Positions 54,395 to 63,609 are shown, counted from the stretch's first letter. The stretch: DNA of 64,000 nt from Flavobacteriaceae bacterium EG-1 (GCF_009649685.1 NZ_WJPK01000001.1:1120760-1184759); one strand, 5' to 3'. Notes: generated by a model not told the origin, from the letters alone. Translations and numbers: made by a program.

Positions 54395-56849
54395 ATATAT
54401 GATCTACATTATAAATTATTCTCACGGAACGGAAACTAGCAATTGCATTAAAAGATTTTTCTATTCTTTTAATACTACTTTTGGTCTTTGCTAGTGATTG
54501 CCCAGTAGGAATTTTAAGTAAAACATGTTTTATATATTGATTTCGGATACGCGAAACCGGGGGAAACTCAGGCCCTAGTACATTAGATTTAAACATATTT
54601 CGAAGTCCATTACCGAACCAATCTGCAGCTTCGTTTAACCGATTATATTCTTTATGTTTAAATGTTATTTGAATAATCTTGTTATGCGGCGGATATTTAA
54701 ATTGCTCTCGTTCATATAATTGCTCTTTAAACATTCCTTCAAAATCTCCATTCGTAACCTGTCTTAAAATTTGGTGGTACGGATTATAGGTTTGTATCAG
54801 CACTTTACCTCTTTTTTGCGTTCGGCCTGCCCTACCCGCTACTTGTGTTAACAATTGAAAGCTTCGTTCGTGAGCGCGATAATCTGGAAAATTAAGTAAT
54901 GAATCAGCATTCATTATTCCAACCAAACTTACATTTCTAAAGTCTAACCCTTTTGTAACCATTTGTGTACCTATAAGAACATCAACCTCTTGTTGTTCGA
55001 AGGATGTAATAATTTTTTCATAGGCATGCTTTCCTCTTGTAGTATCTAAATCCATTCGAGCTACTCTAACATCAGGAAAAAGTACTTTTAATTCTTGCTC
55101 TACTTGCTCAGTGCCAAAACCTTTTGTATTAAGTGTAGCGCTACCACATGCTTGACAACTTTCTGGCAAGGCAATATGATGGCTGCAATAATGACATCGC
55201 AACTGTTTTTTATATTGGTGATACGTTAAACTAACATCACAGTTCGGACATTGTGGTGAATATCCACACGTAGTACATTCTAAAATTGGTGCAAACCCTC
55301 TTCTGTTTTGAAAAAGAATCACCTGCTCACCTGCATCAAGTGTAGCAGTAATTTCATTAAATAGACGTTCCGAGAAGTGCCCTTTCATTCTTTTTTTACG
55401 GTGCTGTTCTTTAATATCAACTAACTCCATTTCCGGCATTAAAACATTGCCGAAACGTCTAGATATTTTAGCATATCCATACTTATTCGTCCTTGCATTT
55501 TGATAACTTTCAATACTTGGGGTTGCTGAACCTAAAAGAATATTTGCTTGATGCAAATTACTCAATACCACGGCACTATCTCGTGCATGATATCTAGGTG
55601 CAGGATCAAATTGTTTAAATGAGCTTTCATGTTCTTCATCTACTACAATCAAACCTAAGTTTAAAAACGGCAAAAACATAGCAGAGCGCGCACCTATTAC
55701 TATTTGTGCTTTAGACTTATTAGCCAAAACGTTATTATAAACCTCTACCCTTTCTTGTACATTATATTTAGAATGAAACACAGCTACTTGTTCTCCAAAA
55801 TAATCCTGTAAACGTCCGATAAGCTGAGTAGTTAAAGCAATTTCTGGGAGCAAATACAATGCTTGTCTTCCTTCATTTAAACATTGCTCGATAAGCTCAA
55901 CATAAATTTCCGTTTTACCAGAAGACGTTACACCGTGCAACAAGGTCACCTTTTTATTATCAAAACTCCTACGTATATCGGATAAAGCTTTTACCTGATA
56001 TTCGTTTAATTTTTTAAGATTAGCAGCTTCTCCTTCATTTATGTAATTGACACGATCTGTGCGTATAAAATATTCTTCTAATATTTCTTTATCTATTAAA
56101 GCTTTAATTATAGCTCTAGAGGCACCACCATTTGTTTCCAATTCCGATACTTTTATTGGATTTTTAGAAGTAGCTTCCAACTGAAAAAGTGATAAAATAA
56201 CCTCACTTTGTTTTGGTGCTCGTTTTAAATTATCCAGCAAACTTTCTAATGCAGATTCTGATTGATACGATTCACCTAATTTTATATATCGTACCAATTT
56301 CGGACGATATTGCTCGTACAGTTCTTCTTTTAAAACAATAATACCTTTTACAATTAATCGATTTAAAATTGGTAATGTATTTTTCCTTTCAATAATAGCT
56401 GCAACCTCATGTACGCGCAACATTGATTGATATTGTAGTGCTTCAAATACTAGAAACTCATCATCTTTTAAATCACTTTCATCTATTTCAACTTGTTTAT
56501 TCAGCAAAATCAAAGTTTCGCTTTCCAATAAGAAAGCACTAGGAATAGCACTTCGAAAAACTTCCCCCAAAGTACACATATAATAGTCTGCTATCCACTG
56601 CCAATGTTTTAGTTGTATTTCAGTTACTAAGATTGAATCATCTAAGATTTGATGGATGGGCTTTGCCTCATAAATTTCGGGAGGAGTATTATGGACCGAA
56701 AAAACTAAACCAGTATAAATCTTAGATTTTCCGAAAGGAACAGCCACGCGCATCCCAACAAGAAGAATTTGAGCCTCTTCCTCAGAAATTTCATAAGTAA
56801 ACTGTTTTTCTAAAGGAATCGGAAGTATAACATTTACAAAATACTGCAT
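54393..56849 (-). CDS. priA: Primosomal replication helicase PriA
   Basis: Superfamily 2 helicase of 818 residues that restarts stalled forks. The N-terminal 3'-DNA-binding domain begins QYFVNVILPIPLEKQFTYEISEEEAQILLVGMRVAVPFGK. Walker A is LLHGVTSSGKTEIYVELI (about 302-312) and the DEAH-like box is VVDEEHESSFKQ (about 403). Zinc-binding cysteines lie around 526-566 (CTTCGYSPQCPNCD, RCHYCSHHIALPESCQACGS), and helicase motifs V-VI follow in VLIGTQMVTKGLDF and QVAGRAGR. Full length. Confidence 0.98.
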   Translation of the reverse strand: MQYFVNVILPIPLEKQFTYEISEEEAQILLVGMRVAVPFGKSKIYTGLVFSVHNTPPEIYEAKPIHQILDDSILVTEIQLKHWQWIADYYMCTLGEVFRSAIPSAFLLESETLILLNKQVEIDESDLKDDEFLVFEALQYQSMLRVHEVAAIIERKNTLPILNRLIVKGIIVLKEELYEQYRPKLVRYIKLGESYQSESALESLLDNLKRAPKQSEVILSLFQLEATSKNPIKVSELETNGGASRAIIKALIDKEILEEYFIRTDRVNYINEGEAANLKKLNEYQVKALSDIRRSFDNKKVTLLHGVTSSGKTEIYVELIEQCLNEGRQALYLLPEIALTTQLIGRLQDYFGEQVAVFHSKYNVQERVEVYNNVLANKSKAQIVIGARSAMFLPFLNLGLIVVDEEHESSFKQFDPAPRYHARDSAVVLSNLHQANILLGSATPSIESYQNARTNKYGYAKISRRFGNVLMPEMELVDIKEQHRKKRMKGHFSERLFNEITATLDAGEQVILFQNRRGFAPILECTTCGYSPQCPNCDVSLTYHQYKKQLRCHYCSHHIALPESCQACGSATLNTKGFGTEQVEQELKVLFPDVRVARMDLDTTRGKHAYEKIITSFEQQEVDVLIGTQMVTKGLDFRNVSLVGIMNADSLLNFPDYRAHERSFQLLTQVAGRAGRTQKRGKVLIQTYNPYHQILRQVTNGDFEGMFKEQLYEREQFKYPPHNKIIQITFKHKEYNRLNEAADWFGNGLRNMFKSNVLGPEFPPVSRIRNQYIKHVLLKIPTGQSLAKTKSSIKRIEKSFNAIASFRSVRIIYNVDHI

Positions 56850-56867
56850 AGTCCCTTATATCAAACA

Positions 56868-57305
56868 TTAATCCACACGAATCCAAGTCTGGGTGCGATA
56901 AATAAATGCTAAATACCCGCGTACTTTTAATTCATCAGAATTATCAGGGTTTAACCAAATTTTACATCGAAAAGTCATGGCTTGTTCAGGATCAAAAAGA
57001 GTTTTTCCTTTCCATTCCCCATTATCATGCTTTTCTAAGCCATCTATTATGGTCATGCCTAAAACTGGTTTATCTTTTAAATCACCATCACACTTAACAC
57101 ATAGTGCATTTTCTTTACCTGGCTCAACAATTTTATCTACAACACCGTACATTAAACCATCTTTCTTAAAAATATTAATAATAGCTTTCGGATTACCCGT
57201 TCTATCATCAATAGTTTTCCATTTTCCAAAAATTGATTGCGAGTTTACAAAACTAGTGGTTAAAAGCAATATGAATAATAAGGCGAATTGTTGGAGGAAT
57301 TTCAT
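56868..57305 (-). CDS. DUF2147 family exported protein
   Basis: Small secreted protein of 145 residues with a signal peptide (MKFLQQFALLFILLLTTSFVNSQ). The DUF2147 domain is clear: SIFGKWKTIDDRTGNPKAIINIFKKDGLMYGVVDKIV, CVKCDGDLKDKPVLGMTIIDGLEKHDNGEWKGKTLFDPEQAMTFRCKIWLNPDNSDELKVRGYLAFIYRTQTWIRV, with CVKC as a possible metal or disulfide pair. Function not established. Overlaps the start of the upstream BrkB gene's end by four bases, so co-translated with it. Confidence 0.9.
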   Translation of the reverse strand: MKFLQQFALLFILLLTTSFVNSQSIFGKWKTIDDRTGNPKAIINIFKKDGLMYGVVDKIVEPGKENALCVKCDGDLKDKPVLGMTIIDGLEKHDNGEWKGKTLFDPEQAMTFRCKIWLNPDNSDELKVRGYLAFIYRTQTWIRVD

Positions 57306-58270
57306 TCTTTTTTATATCTATTTCTTAATGAATTTAGCGACGCATTTAGCTCAAAGCCGAGTAGCAAGATATTGGAATTTAACCAAATAAATACCATTAA
57401 TATCAACAAACCACCCAGTGCACCGTACAATTCATTATATCTAGCGAATTTTTCGACATAAACACCAAACAAATATGATGTTAAAATAAAGAGAATAGTG
57501 GTCATTAAAGCCCCAGCTGAAAAGAATCTAGCTTGTTTTCCTTCTGCCGTACCAAAATAATATAATATGGCAGTTGTAAAATAAGAGAGAATGATAAAAA
57601 AAAGAAATTTAGCAATTTGCACACCTAAAATTTCATCCTCACCTAAGACATATCCACCTTGTCGTGCAACAAACTCACTCAAATATTTTAGTACATAAAC
57701 TTCAATATAGACAAAAGCAACAAATCCAATAATAATTAGTACCGATAATAATAAGCCCACCATTAAGGCATATGCATATTGTTTAAAAAGGTTTCGAGTT
57801 AAGCTTACATGATACGAAGTTTCAAAACCACCAAAAATAGCATTAACACCATTTGCCATTAAAAAAATAGACAATAAAAAAGTAGAGGATAAAATTCCTC
57901 CATTTTTTTGATTTTTAATCTGTTCGTATATATCACTAAAATAGTCTGCCGTACCAGAGGGCAAAAACGATTCTAAAAAAGGCAAAAATTGGGCATCAAA
58001 ACTTGAATCTCCTATACTAAAAAAAGAAACTAAAGTGGGCACCAAAGTAACCAAGAAGATTATTAAAGGAAAGAGAGCCATAAATAGACTAAAAGCAATT
58101 GAACTTGCTCTTGTACCTAGTGCTCCATTAATAATGCCACCCACATACATTTCAATAAGGTCGTATATCGAAAGCCCTTCAAAACCCGGAAGTTTAATTT
58201 GCTGTAAAAGTTTTACTGCCCAATTAAGAATTGGAATTTTTTCTAGCTTTTCTTCGATTTCTTTCGACAT
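57302..58270 (-). CDS. YihY/BrkB-type inner membrane protein
   Basis: Membrane protein of 322 residues with about six hydrophobic helices. Family landmarks: NGALGTRASSIAFSLFMALFPLIIFLVTLVPTL, LLSIFLMANGVNAIFGGFETSYHV, IIGFVAFVYIEVYVLKYL, FIILSYFTTAILYYFGTAEGKQARFFSAGALMTTILFILTSYLFGVYVEKFARYNELYGALGGLLILMVFIWLNSNILLLGFELNASL. Often labelled ribonuclease BN in older databases, which is not supported by this family. Sits directly after nadC (adjacent stop/start) and overlaps DUF2147. Confidence 0.93.
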   Translation of the reverse strand: MSKEIEEKLEKIPILNWAVKLLQQIKLPGFEGLSIYDLIEMYVGGIINGALGTRASSIAFSLFMALFPLIIFLVTLVPTLVSFFSIGDSSFDAQFLPFLESFLPSGTADYFSDIYEQIKNQKNGGILSSTFLLSIFLMANGVNAIFGGFETSYHVSLTRNLFKQYAYALMVGLLLSVLIIIGFVAFVYIEVYVLKYLSEFVARQGGYVLGEDEILGVQIAKFLFFIILSYFTTAILYYFGTAEGKQARFFSAGALMTTILFILTSYLFGVYVEKFARYNELYGALGGLLILMVFIWLNSNILLLGFELNASLNSLRNRYKKE

Positions 58271-59128
58271 TTATACAGCTTTTAAGCTAAGGTCTAAATT
58301 ATAAACTGAGTGCGTAAGAGCTCCAGAAGAAATATAATCTACACCACATTCTGCATAATTGCGAATGGTTTTTTCATTTATACCACCAGATGATTCTGTA
58401 AGGCATTTTTCTCCAATTAATTTAACTGCAGTTCTTGTATCTTCATAATTAAAATTATCGATAAGAATTCGGTATACACCATCAGATTTTAAGATCTCTC
58501 TAATTTCAGTTAAGTTTCTTGCCTCTACTATTATTTTTAAATTTCGATTAGTTGCTTTAAGATAATCTTTCGTTTTGTTTATTGCGCTGGTAATGCCACC
58601 AGCAAAATCAATATGATTATCTTTTAGCATTATCATATCGTACAGTGCAAATCGATGGTTAACTCCTCCACCAATCTTAACCGCCCATTTTTCAATGGCT
58701 CTTATTCCTGGGGTAGTTTTACGTGTATCCAATATTTTAGTATTAGTACCCTCCAACAAGTCTACAAAAAACTTAGTTTTTGTAGCAATCGCACTCATGC
58801 GCTGCATAGCATTTAAAACAAGACGTTCAGCTTTTAATATACTTTGAGAATTGCCCGACACATAAAAGGCAATATCACCATAAGAAACTTTTTGACCATC
58901 TTCTATAAGCACTTCTATTTCAAGAGAATCATCAACATAAGCAAAAACTTGTTTCGCAAATTCGACACCCGCCAATATACCGTCTTCTTTTACTAATAGT
59001 TTTGCTTTACCTTTTGCCGAAGTCGGTATACAAGACAAGGAACTATGATCGCCATCTCCAACGTCTTCACGAATAGCATTTGATATAATTATGTCTAATT
59101 CTTTTTGAAATTGTTCTTCTGTTATCAT
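58271..59128 (-). CDS. nadC: Quinolinate phosphoribosyltransferase (decarboxylating)
   Basis: Makes nicotinate mononucleotide from quinolinate and PRPP in NAD synthesis. The 285 residues include AIREDVGDGDHSSLSCIPTSAKGKAKLLVKEDGILAG, LNAMQRMSAIATKTKFFVDLLEGTNTKILDTRKTTPGIRAIEKWAVKIGGGVNHRFALYDMIMLKDNHI, EARNLTEI and ESSGGINEKTIRNYAECGVDYISSGALTHS, all family signatures with substrate-binding Arg and Lys. Standard length. Divergent from rlmH. Confidence 0.97.
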   Translation of the reverse strand: MITEEQFQKELDIIISNAIREDVGDGDHSSLSCIPTSAKGKAKLLVKEDGILAGVEFAKQVFAYVDDSLEIEVLIEDGQKVSYGDIAFYVSGNSQSILKAERLVLNAMQRMSAIATKTKFFVDLLEGTNTKILDTRKTTPGIRAIEKWAVKIGGGVNHRFALYDMIMLKDNHIDFAGGITSAINKTKDYLKATNRNLKIIVEARNLTEIREILKSDGVYRILIDNFNYEDTRTAVKLIGEKCLTESSGGINEKTIRNYAECGVDYISSGALTHSVYNLDLSLKAV

Positions 59129-59186
59129 AGATATTTTTTGCTTTAGGCTAAATTAACAAAAACATAGTCCAAAAAAGAAAAACCGC

Positions 59187-59194
59187 TAACTTTG
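59187..59194 (+). promoter_or_regulatory. Bacteroidetes -7 promoter element for rlmH
   Basis: TAACTTTG, exact TAnnTTTG, ends four bases before the rlmH ATG at 59199. A transcript from it would start at or beside the ATG. Confidence 0.55.
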
Positions 59195-59198
59195 AAGC

Positions 59199-59672
59199 AT
59201 GACTATTAAACTTCTTGCAGTAGGAAAAACTGACCATAAAGAATTGCAAACATTGATTTCTATCTATGAAAGTCGACTACAGCATTATATAAAATTTGAA
59301 TTACAAATAATTCAGGATATCAAAAATTCGAAAAATCTTTCAGAAAATCAACAAAAAGATAAAGAGGGCGAGTTAATTTTAAAAAAATTGAGTCCATCAG
59401 ATGTTCTAGTGTTATTAGATGAAAACGGAAAGCAATTTTCCTCTCTTGTATTTTCTGATTATCTACAAAAGAAAATGAATTCAGGTATTAAGCAATTGGT
59501 TTTTGCAATTGGTGGACCCTATGGATTTAGTGAAGAAGTGTATACAAAAGCACAAGGAAAAATAAGTCTATCTAAAATGACATTCTCTCATCAAATGATT
59601 CGCTTATTTATGGTTGAACAGCTATACAGAGCTTTTACTATTTTAAAAAATGAACCTTATCATCACCGATAA
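59199..59672 (+). CDS. rlmH: 23S rRNA pseudouridine-1915 N3-methyltransferase
   Basis: SPOUT methyltransferase of 157 residues acting on helix 69 of 23S rRNA in the assembled ribosome. It has the opening MTIKLLAVGKTDHKELQTLISIYESRLQHYIKFELQII, the SAM-binding loop FAIGGPYGFSEEVYTKAQGKISLSKMTFSHQMIRLFMVEQLYRAFTILKNEPYHH, which is the RlmH C-terminus. Full length. Terminator directly after the stop. Confidence 0.97.
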   Translation: MTIKLLAVGKTDHKELQTLISIYESRLQHYIKFELQIIQDIKNSKNLSENQQKDKEGELILKKLSPSDVLVLLDENGKQFSSLVFSDYLQKKMNSGIKQLVFAIGGPYGFSEEVYTKAQGKISLSKMTFSHQMIRLFMVEQLYRAFTILKNEPYHHR

Positions 59673-59709
59673 AAAAAGTGATAAACGTAACACCGCTTAT
59701 CACTTTTTA
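59673..59709. terminator. Bidirectional terminator between rlmH and serA
   Basis: Stem AAAAAGTGATAA / TTATCACTTTTT, perfect 12 bases, with a 12-base loop, between the converging genes. Confidence 0.88.
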
Positions 59710-59728
59710 ATTTCAGCACCATTTAAAA

Positions 59729-61621
59729 TTAATAAAGTACTCTAAATTTAATAGTATTCTCAACTTTCTTTAAAGCCTTAATTACTTCCTTATTATATTC
59801 TTTATCTAAATCTGAAATAACATATCCTACATCACTATCGGTAGAAAGATATTGACCAATAATATTCATTTCATATTCAGCTAAAACCTTATTTATCTTA
59901 GCCATAATACCAGGTACATTTTTATGAATATGTAAGAATCTATGTGCATTATTTTGTTTTGGCAATCTTATATTCGGGAAATTAACTGCATCAACGGTAT
60001 TACCAGAATTTATATAATCCATTATTTTATTGGGCACAAAATCTGCGATATCTCTTTGAGCTTCTTCTGTACTACCACCTACATGCGGTGTTAATATAAC
60101 GTTGGTTAAACCTTGCAATTCTGTAAAAAATTCTCCATTACTTCTAGGCTCCTCAGGATAAACATCTACAGCTGCACCTCCTAATTTACCGGATTTAAGG
60201 GCAACAACTAATGCTTTAATATCCACTACAAAGCCTCTAGATAGATTTATAAGAATAGCTCCTTTTTTCATTTGGCCTATTTCTCTTTCACCAATAAAGT
60301 TTTTGTTAGCTTTATTATCATCGATATGCAAAGTAACTACATCAGAAACGTTTAATAAATCTTCTAGCGTATTACATTTAACGGCATTACCTAAGGCTAA
60401 TTTGTCATCAACATCATAATAATAAACACGCATACCTAAAGCCTCTGCCAATACCGATAATTGCTTACCTATATTACCATAGCCCACAATTCCAAGGTTT
60501 TTACCTCTAACCTCTCGCGAATTTATAGCTGTTTTATTCCACTGGCCATTATGAATCTCTGTACTTCTCGGAAATACATTCCGCATTAACATAATAATTT
60601 GACCAATGGCCAATTCAACCACCGAACGCGTATTACTATAAGGAGCGTTAAAAACAACAATACCTTTATTTCTTGCTGTTGTCAAATCGATTTGTGTAGT
60701 ACCGATACAAAAAGCACCAACTACTAAAAGTTTATCAGCAGCGTCTAAAACTTTTTCAGTTACCTGTGTTTTAGAACGAATTCCTAAAACATGAACACCT
60801 TTTATTTTTTCAATTAATTCTTCTTCAGGTATTGCTTTATCAACTAATTCTACGGAAAAACCATCTCCAGAAAATTTATCAAATGCTGCTGGATGTACAT
60901 TTTCTAGCAACAAAATTTTAATTCTGTTCTTAGGATATGAGATATTACGTGGTAAATCGTTCACAAAAAGAAATTCATCTAAATTTGGGGTAACATGGTC
61001 AGCATTTTTTGCAGCCTTATCTCTATGTACATTCTCAGTATATGCAAAAAACTTATCTGCTATTCCTGCTTCACGCATAACATAATCGCTATATCCATCT
61101 CCAATAACTTGGACTTCCCCTTCTAAATCCATGTCTTTTAGACACTGAATCTTACCATTGTGTTGTGACAATGGGTTATTTTCATCAAAACCAACAATAT
61201 CTCCAGCTTCATCAAACTTAAATGTATTAGCATAAACTCGTTCAGATGGAATGTTATATTCTTTTACTATAGGGTCTATAAATTCTTTAAATCCACACGA
61301 AATAACATAAATATCATCAGCGAATTTTTCAAAAAATTCTTTATTTGATTCAATTGACTTTGAAATCTTTTGGCGTAATTCTGAAACTAATCCGTCTAAA
61401 TCAGATTTATTAGCTTTTAGCAATTTAATTCTTCGTTCTAGCGATTCTGTAAAGGAAATATCACCATCAATACCTAAGTTAGTTATTTTTTGAATTTCTT
61501 CAATTACTTCGTCTTTGTTGGATTTTCCTTTTAATGTCATTTCCGCTAAAACATCAAGTGCCTCAACTCTTGTTAATGTGCTATCGAAATCGAATACGTA
61601 TTTTCTACCCACTTCTACCAT
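59729..61621 (-). CDS. serA: Fused phosphoserine phosphatase / phosphoglycerate dehydrogenase
   Basis: Protein of 630 residues joining the first and last steps of serine synthesis. Residues 1-225 form a SerB-like HAD phosphatase with all motifs: DFDST (Asp11, Asp13), Ser in YVISCGF, Lys in NGKIQCLKDM, and GDGYSDYVMREAG. From about 230 comes a 3-phosphoglycerate dehydrogenase: VGAFCIGTTQIDLTTARNKGIVVFNAPYSNTRSVVELAIG, Rossmann GIVGYGNIGKQL, ILINLSRGFVVD with the substrate Arg, the Glu region VDVYPEEP, and catalytic His in LTPHVGGSTEEAQ. A C-terminal ACT domain (about 555-630) suggests amino-acid feedback. serC is not in this window. Confidence 0.93.
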   Translation of the reverse strand: MVEVGRKYVFDFDSTLTRVEALDVLAEMTLKGKSNKDEVIEEIQKITNLGIDGDISFTESLERRIKLLKANKSDLDGLVSELRQKISKSIESNKEFFEKFADDIYVISCGFKEFIDPIVKEYNIPSERVYANTFKFDEAGDIVGFDENNPLSQHNGKIQCLKDMDLEGEVQVIGDGYSDYVMREAGIADKFFAYTENVHRDKAAKNADHVTPNLDEFLFVNDLPRNISYPKNRIKILLLENVHPAAFDKFSGDGFSVELVDKAIPEEELIEKIKGVHVLGIRSKTQVTEKVLDAADKLLVVGAFCIGTTQIDLTTARNKGIVVFNAPYSNTRSVVELAIGQIIMLMRNVFPRSTEIHNGQWNKTAINSREVRGKNLGIVGYGNIGKQLSVLAEALGMRVYYYDVDDKLALGNAVKCNTLEDLLNVSDVVTLHIDDNKANKNFIGEREIGQMKKGAILINLSRGFVVDIKALVVALKSGKLGGAAVDVYPEEPRSNGEFFTELQGLTNVILTPHVGGSTEEAQRDIADFVPNKIMDYINSGNTVDAVNFPNIRLPKQNNAHRFLHIHKNVPGIMAKINKVLAEYEMNIIGQYLSTDSDVGYVISDLDKEYNKEVIKALKKVENTIKFRVLY

Positions 61622-62270
61622 AATTTATTTTCCTGATGAGCCAGGATTTCTTTTTAAATGAAATTTGGATTTCTGTTCACACAGAAATAGTATCTATTGA
61701 AAATAATAAGCTGTAAAAATAAAGATTAATCCCTTTGGTATCAGTCAAATGTTATTAAAAGTTATTGGTATAACCAATCGTTTACATTTTGATATATTCT
61801 ATATTTCAAATATTTCGTAGAATACTATTAAAAACCCAAAGGTTATTTCAAGTATGTAATTGTGCTATTTAAAAAAGATTCAGTTCAATTCGCGCCATTA
61901 AGGTCTTGCTGTACTATTTGTAGTTAGTCTTTAATAGAACATTTTGTAATTCTTGTGGTTTGCATTTTTTGAAATCTCAATCTGTAGCTATGTAGAAATA
62001 CCTTCTACTTTATCGTAGTTAGCTCTTTTTATTTTTAGATGGCCGGTCTAAGGAAATACTTAGAAAGTACTTTTAATGAATATAATATCAAAATTGTCAT
62101 TGGTCTACTCCTTATAATTAAGAGTTTTAATCTTAATTTATTAACCCTTAATCGGCTTTAAAAACCATTAAATTATACTATAGTGTGATTTTTAAACTTT
62201 AAATGCTTTTATAGACTATCCCTGTAATTATTGCTATACCAAAGCTCATTAAAGTACCAATAAGAATATA
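61622..62270. other. Long intergenic stretch upstream of serA
   Basis: About 650 AT-rich bases. It holds two small hairpins near serA (61632-61647 and 61669-61688), an ATTGGT/ACCAAT palindrome at 61764-61778 and an ATTAAGA/TCTTAAT repeat around 62118-62138. One 40-codon frame (62039-62161, plus) has no recognised family. No tRNA-like fold, IS remnant or clear terminator was seen. Confidence 0.5.
61669..61688. repeat. Inverted repeat upstream of serA
   Basis: Arms ATTTCTGT and ACAGAAAT with a four-base spacer, about 48 bases upstream of the serA ATG. Could be an operator or a leader hairpin. Confidence 0.5.
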
Positions 62271-62897
62271 CTATGTTAATTTTCGGCTATTACTTTCTTT
62301 TAAATCATTAAATCTAAATACCGATTTAGCGGTAATTAATAATCCGATAGCTTCCCATCTTCCTAGGATAATAAAAACAAGTACAAACAAGCGTTCAATA
62401 ATTCCAATATATTTCCCAGCATTGGGTAGCGACTTATGATCAAATTCTATTTGATTTGACATACTTTCCAATAATTTCCCCATAATTATGGCTGCCGGAA
62501 AAGTCACAAGCACAATAGCAGTAACAAAAGGCCAATCCATATTTTGAAAAATAGCAATTGTATGTTGTGTTAAATCTCCATAGAAAGCACAACAATATAA
62601 TACCAGAATATGAAGAAGTTGATCAATAAAAAAGGGAACACTTTTTAGTTTAAAAAGTGGGTTTGCATACAATTTAGCGAGGTCGATTATATAGTGAGTA
62701 ATAGCAATTATTAGTATCATTTTCCATGCAGATAGCTCCCATATTAATAACATACTTATTAAAAAATGCAACAGAACATGATAATATAAATACTTGGAGG
62801 TCGCTTTGTTTACTTCTTTATGAATTACCCAACGACTAGGCTGTAATAAAAAATCGGCTATTAAATGGGCTAAAAATAGTTTTACAAATAAAATCAT
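62271..62897 (-). CDS. DUF3307 membrane protein
   Basis: Integral membrane protein of 208 residues with about five or six helices: FVKLFLAHLIADFLLQPSRWVIHK, YLYYHVLLHFLISMLLIWELSAWKMILIIAITHYIIDLAKLY, FFIDQLLHILVLYCCAFYG, WPFVTAIVLVTFPAAIIMGKLL, IIERLFVLVFIILGRWEAIGLLITAKSVFRF. The repeated His/Asp motifs (LIADF, THYIIDLAK, IDQLLH) are typical of DUF3307. Overlaps satD by four bases (ATGA), the usual pairing. Function unknown. Confidence 0.9.
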   Translation of the reverse strand: MILFVKLFLAHLIADFLLQPSRWVIHKEVNKATSKYLYYHVLLHFLISMLLIWELSAWKMILIIAITHYIIDLAKLYANPLFKLKSVPFFIDQLLHILVLYCCAFYGDLTQHTIAIFQNMDWPFVTAIVLVTFPAAIIMGKLLESMSNQIEFDHKSLPNAGKYIGIIERLFVLVFIILGRWEAIGLLITAKSVFRFNDLKESNSRKLT

Positions 62898-63505
62898 GGG
62901 GCGATTTTTTTAGTTGATTCTTCGTAATAGGCGAGTAATTCTAGAACTAAATCTAATCTTGCTCTTTTTTGACGTTGACTCACAGCAGATTGTTTTATAT
63001 TTAATTGCTCCGCTATTACCTTTTGTGGCGCATTTGGATTTTCTAAAACTAAGGCCACTATTTCTGCTGATACTGGAGACCAATCATCAATAAAATCTAA
63101 AGCCAACTTTAACATTAAATTTAATGCTCGGTCGTTAAGCAAACTATTTGAAGCAAAAGACAAATTTAGTTTATTAGCTTTCAACGATTCAAAACTTCTA
63201 CCCGACAATATGTATGCAGGACCATTAGATTCGCTAACACCATTTCCTACAAATGTAATTTCACCAACGCCAATACCCATTCTTACATCCAGCCCTTTAA
63301 TAGATTTTATTAATGCTTTTATGTGCAGCGCAACTTCAAGAGCCTTTTCTACCGGTACTTTTAATTGAAATTCATCTCCTCTATAGATTTCCCAATCACG
63401 CGGTGGCTGTCCTATTTGATTAAAGTATTTCTTTAAAATATCTAGCCATGTTGAGGCCTTATACTTTTCGGAATTGATAATATCACCTGTTATTATTGCT
63501 TTCAT
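62894..63505 (-). CDS. SatD family protein, probable DNA-binding regulator
   Basis: Protein of 203 residues in the SatD family. N-terminal part (1-130: MKAIITGDIINSEKYKASTWLDIL, PPRDWEIYRGDEFQLKVPVEKALEVALHIKALIKSIKGLDVRMGIGVGEI) resembles a nucleotide-cyclase-like fold, with GDIINS and the RGDEFQ loop. The C-terminal part (about 150-195, ENPNAPQKVIAEQLNIKQSAVSQRQKRARLDLVLELLAYY) is a helix-turn-helix. Coupled to DUF3307 by a four-base overlap and preceded by a perfect palindrome. The family is named from streptococcal SatD; its role is poorly defined. Confidence 0.88.
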   Translation of the reverse strand: MKAIITGDIINSEKYKASTWLDILKKYFNQIGQPPRDWEIYRGDEFQLKVPVEKALEVALHIKALIKSIKGLDVRMGIGVGEITFVGNGVSESNGPAYILSGRSFESLKANKLNLSFASNSLLNDRALNLMLKLALDFIDDWSPVSAEIVALVLENPNAPQKVIAEQLNIKQSAVSQRQKRARLDLVLELLAYYEESTKKIAP

Positions 63506-63559
63506 GTATAAGTTAAAACGCTAATATAGTAAAATATAAGCATAAATAGTAATATTTTT

Positions 63560-63585
63560 AAATATAAGTCATTAAACTTATATTT
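63560..63585. promoter_or_regulatory. Perfect palindrome upstream of satD, probable operator
   Basis: AAATATAAGT (63560-63569), six-base spacer, ACTTATATTT (63576-63585). A further half-site AAATATAAGC lies at 63532-63541 and a weaker one (TATAAGT) at 63507-63513, next to the satD ATG. The array between the methyltransferase and satD genes suggests binding of a dimeric regulator, perhaps SatD itself. Confidence 0.55.
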
Positions 63586-63609
63586 GCTTAATAGTTTTTC
63601 AAAACAAAA

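Noticed and set aside
62039-62161. 40-codon open frame upstream of serA
   Set aside because: AT-rich chance frame, no motif or promoter; conservation unknown.
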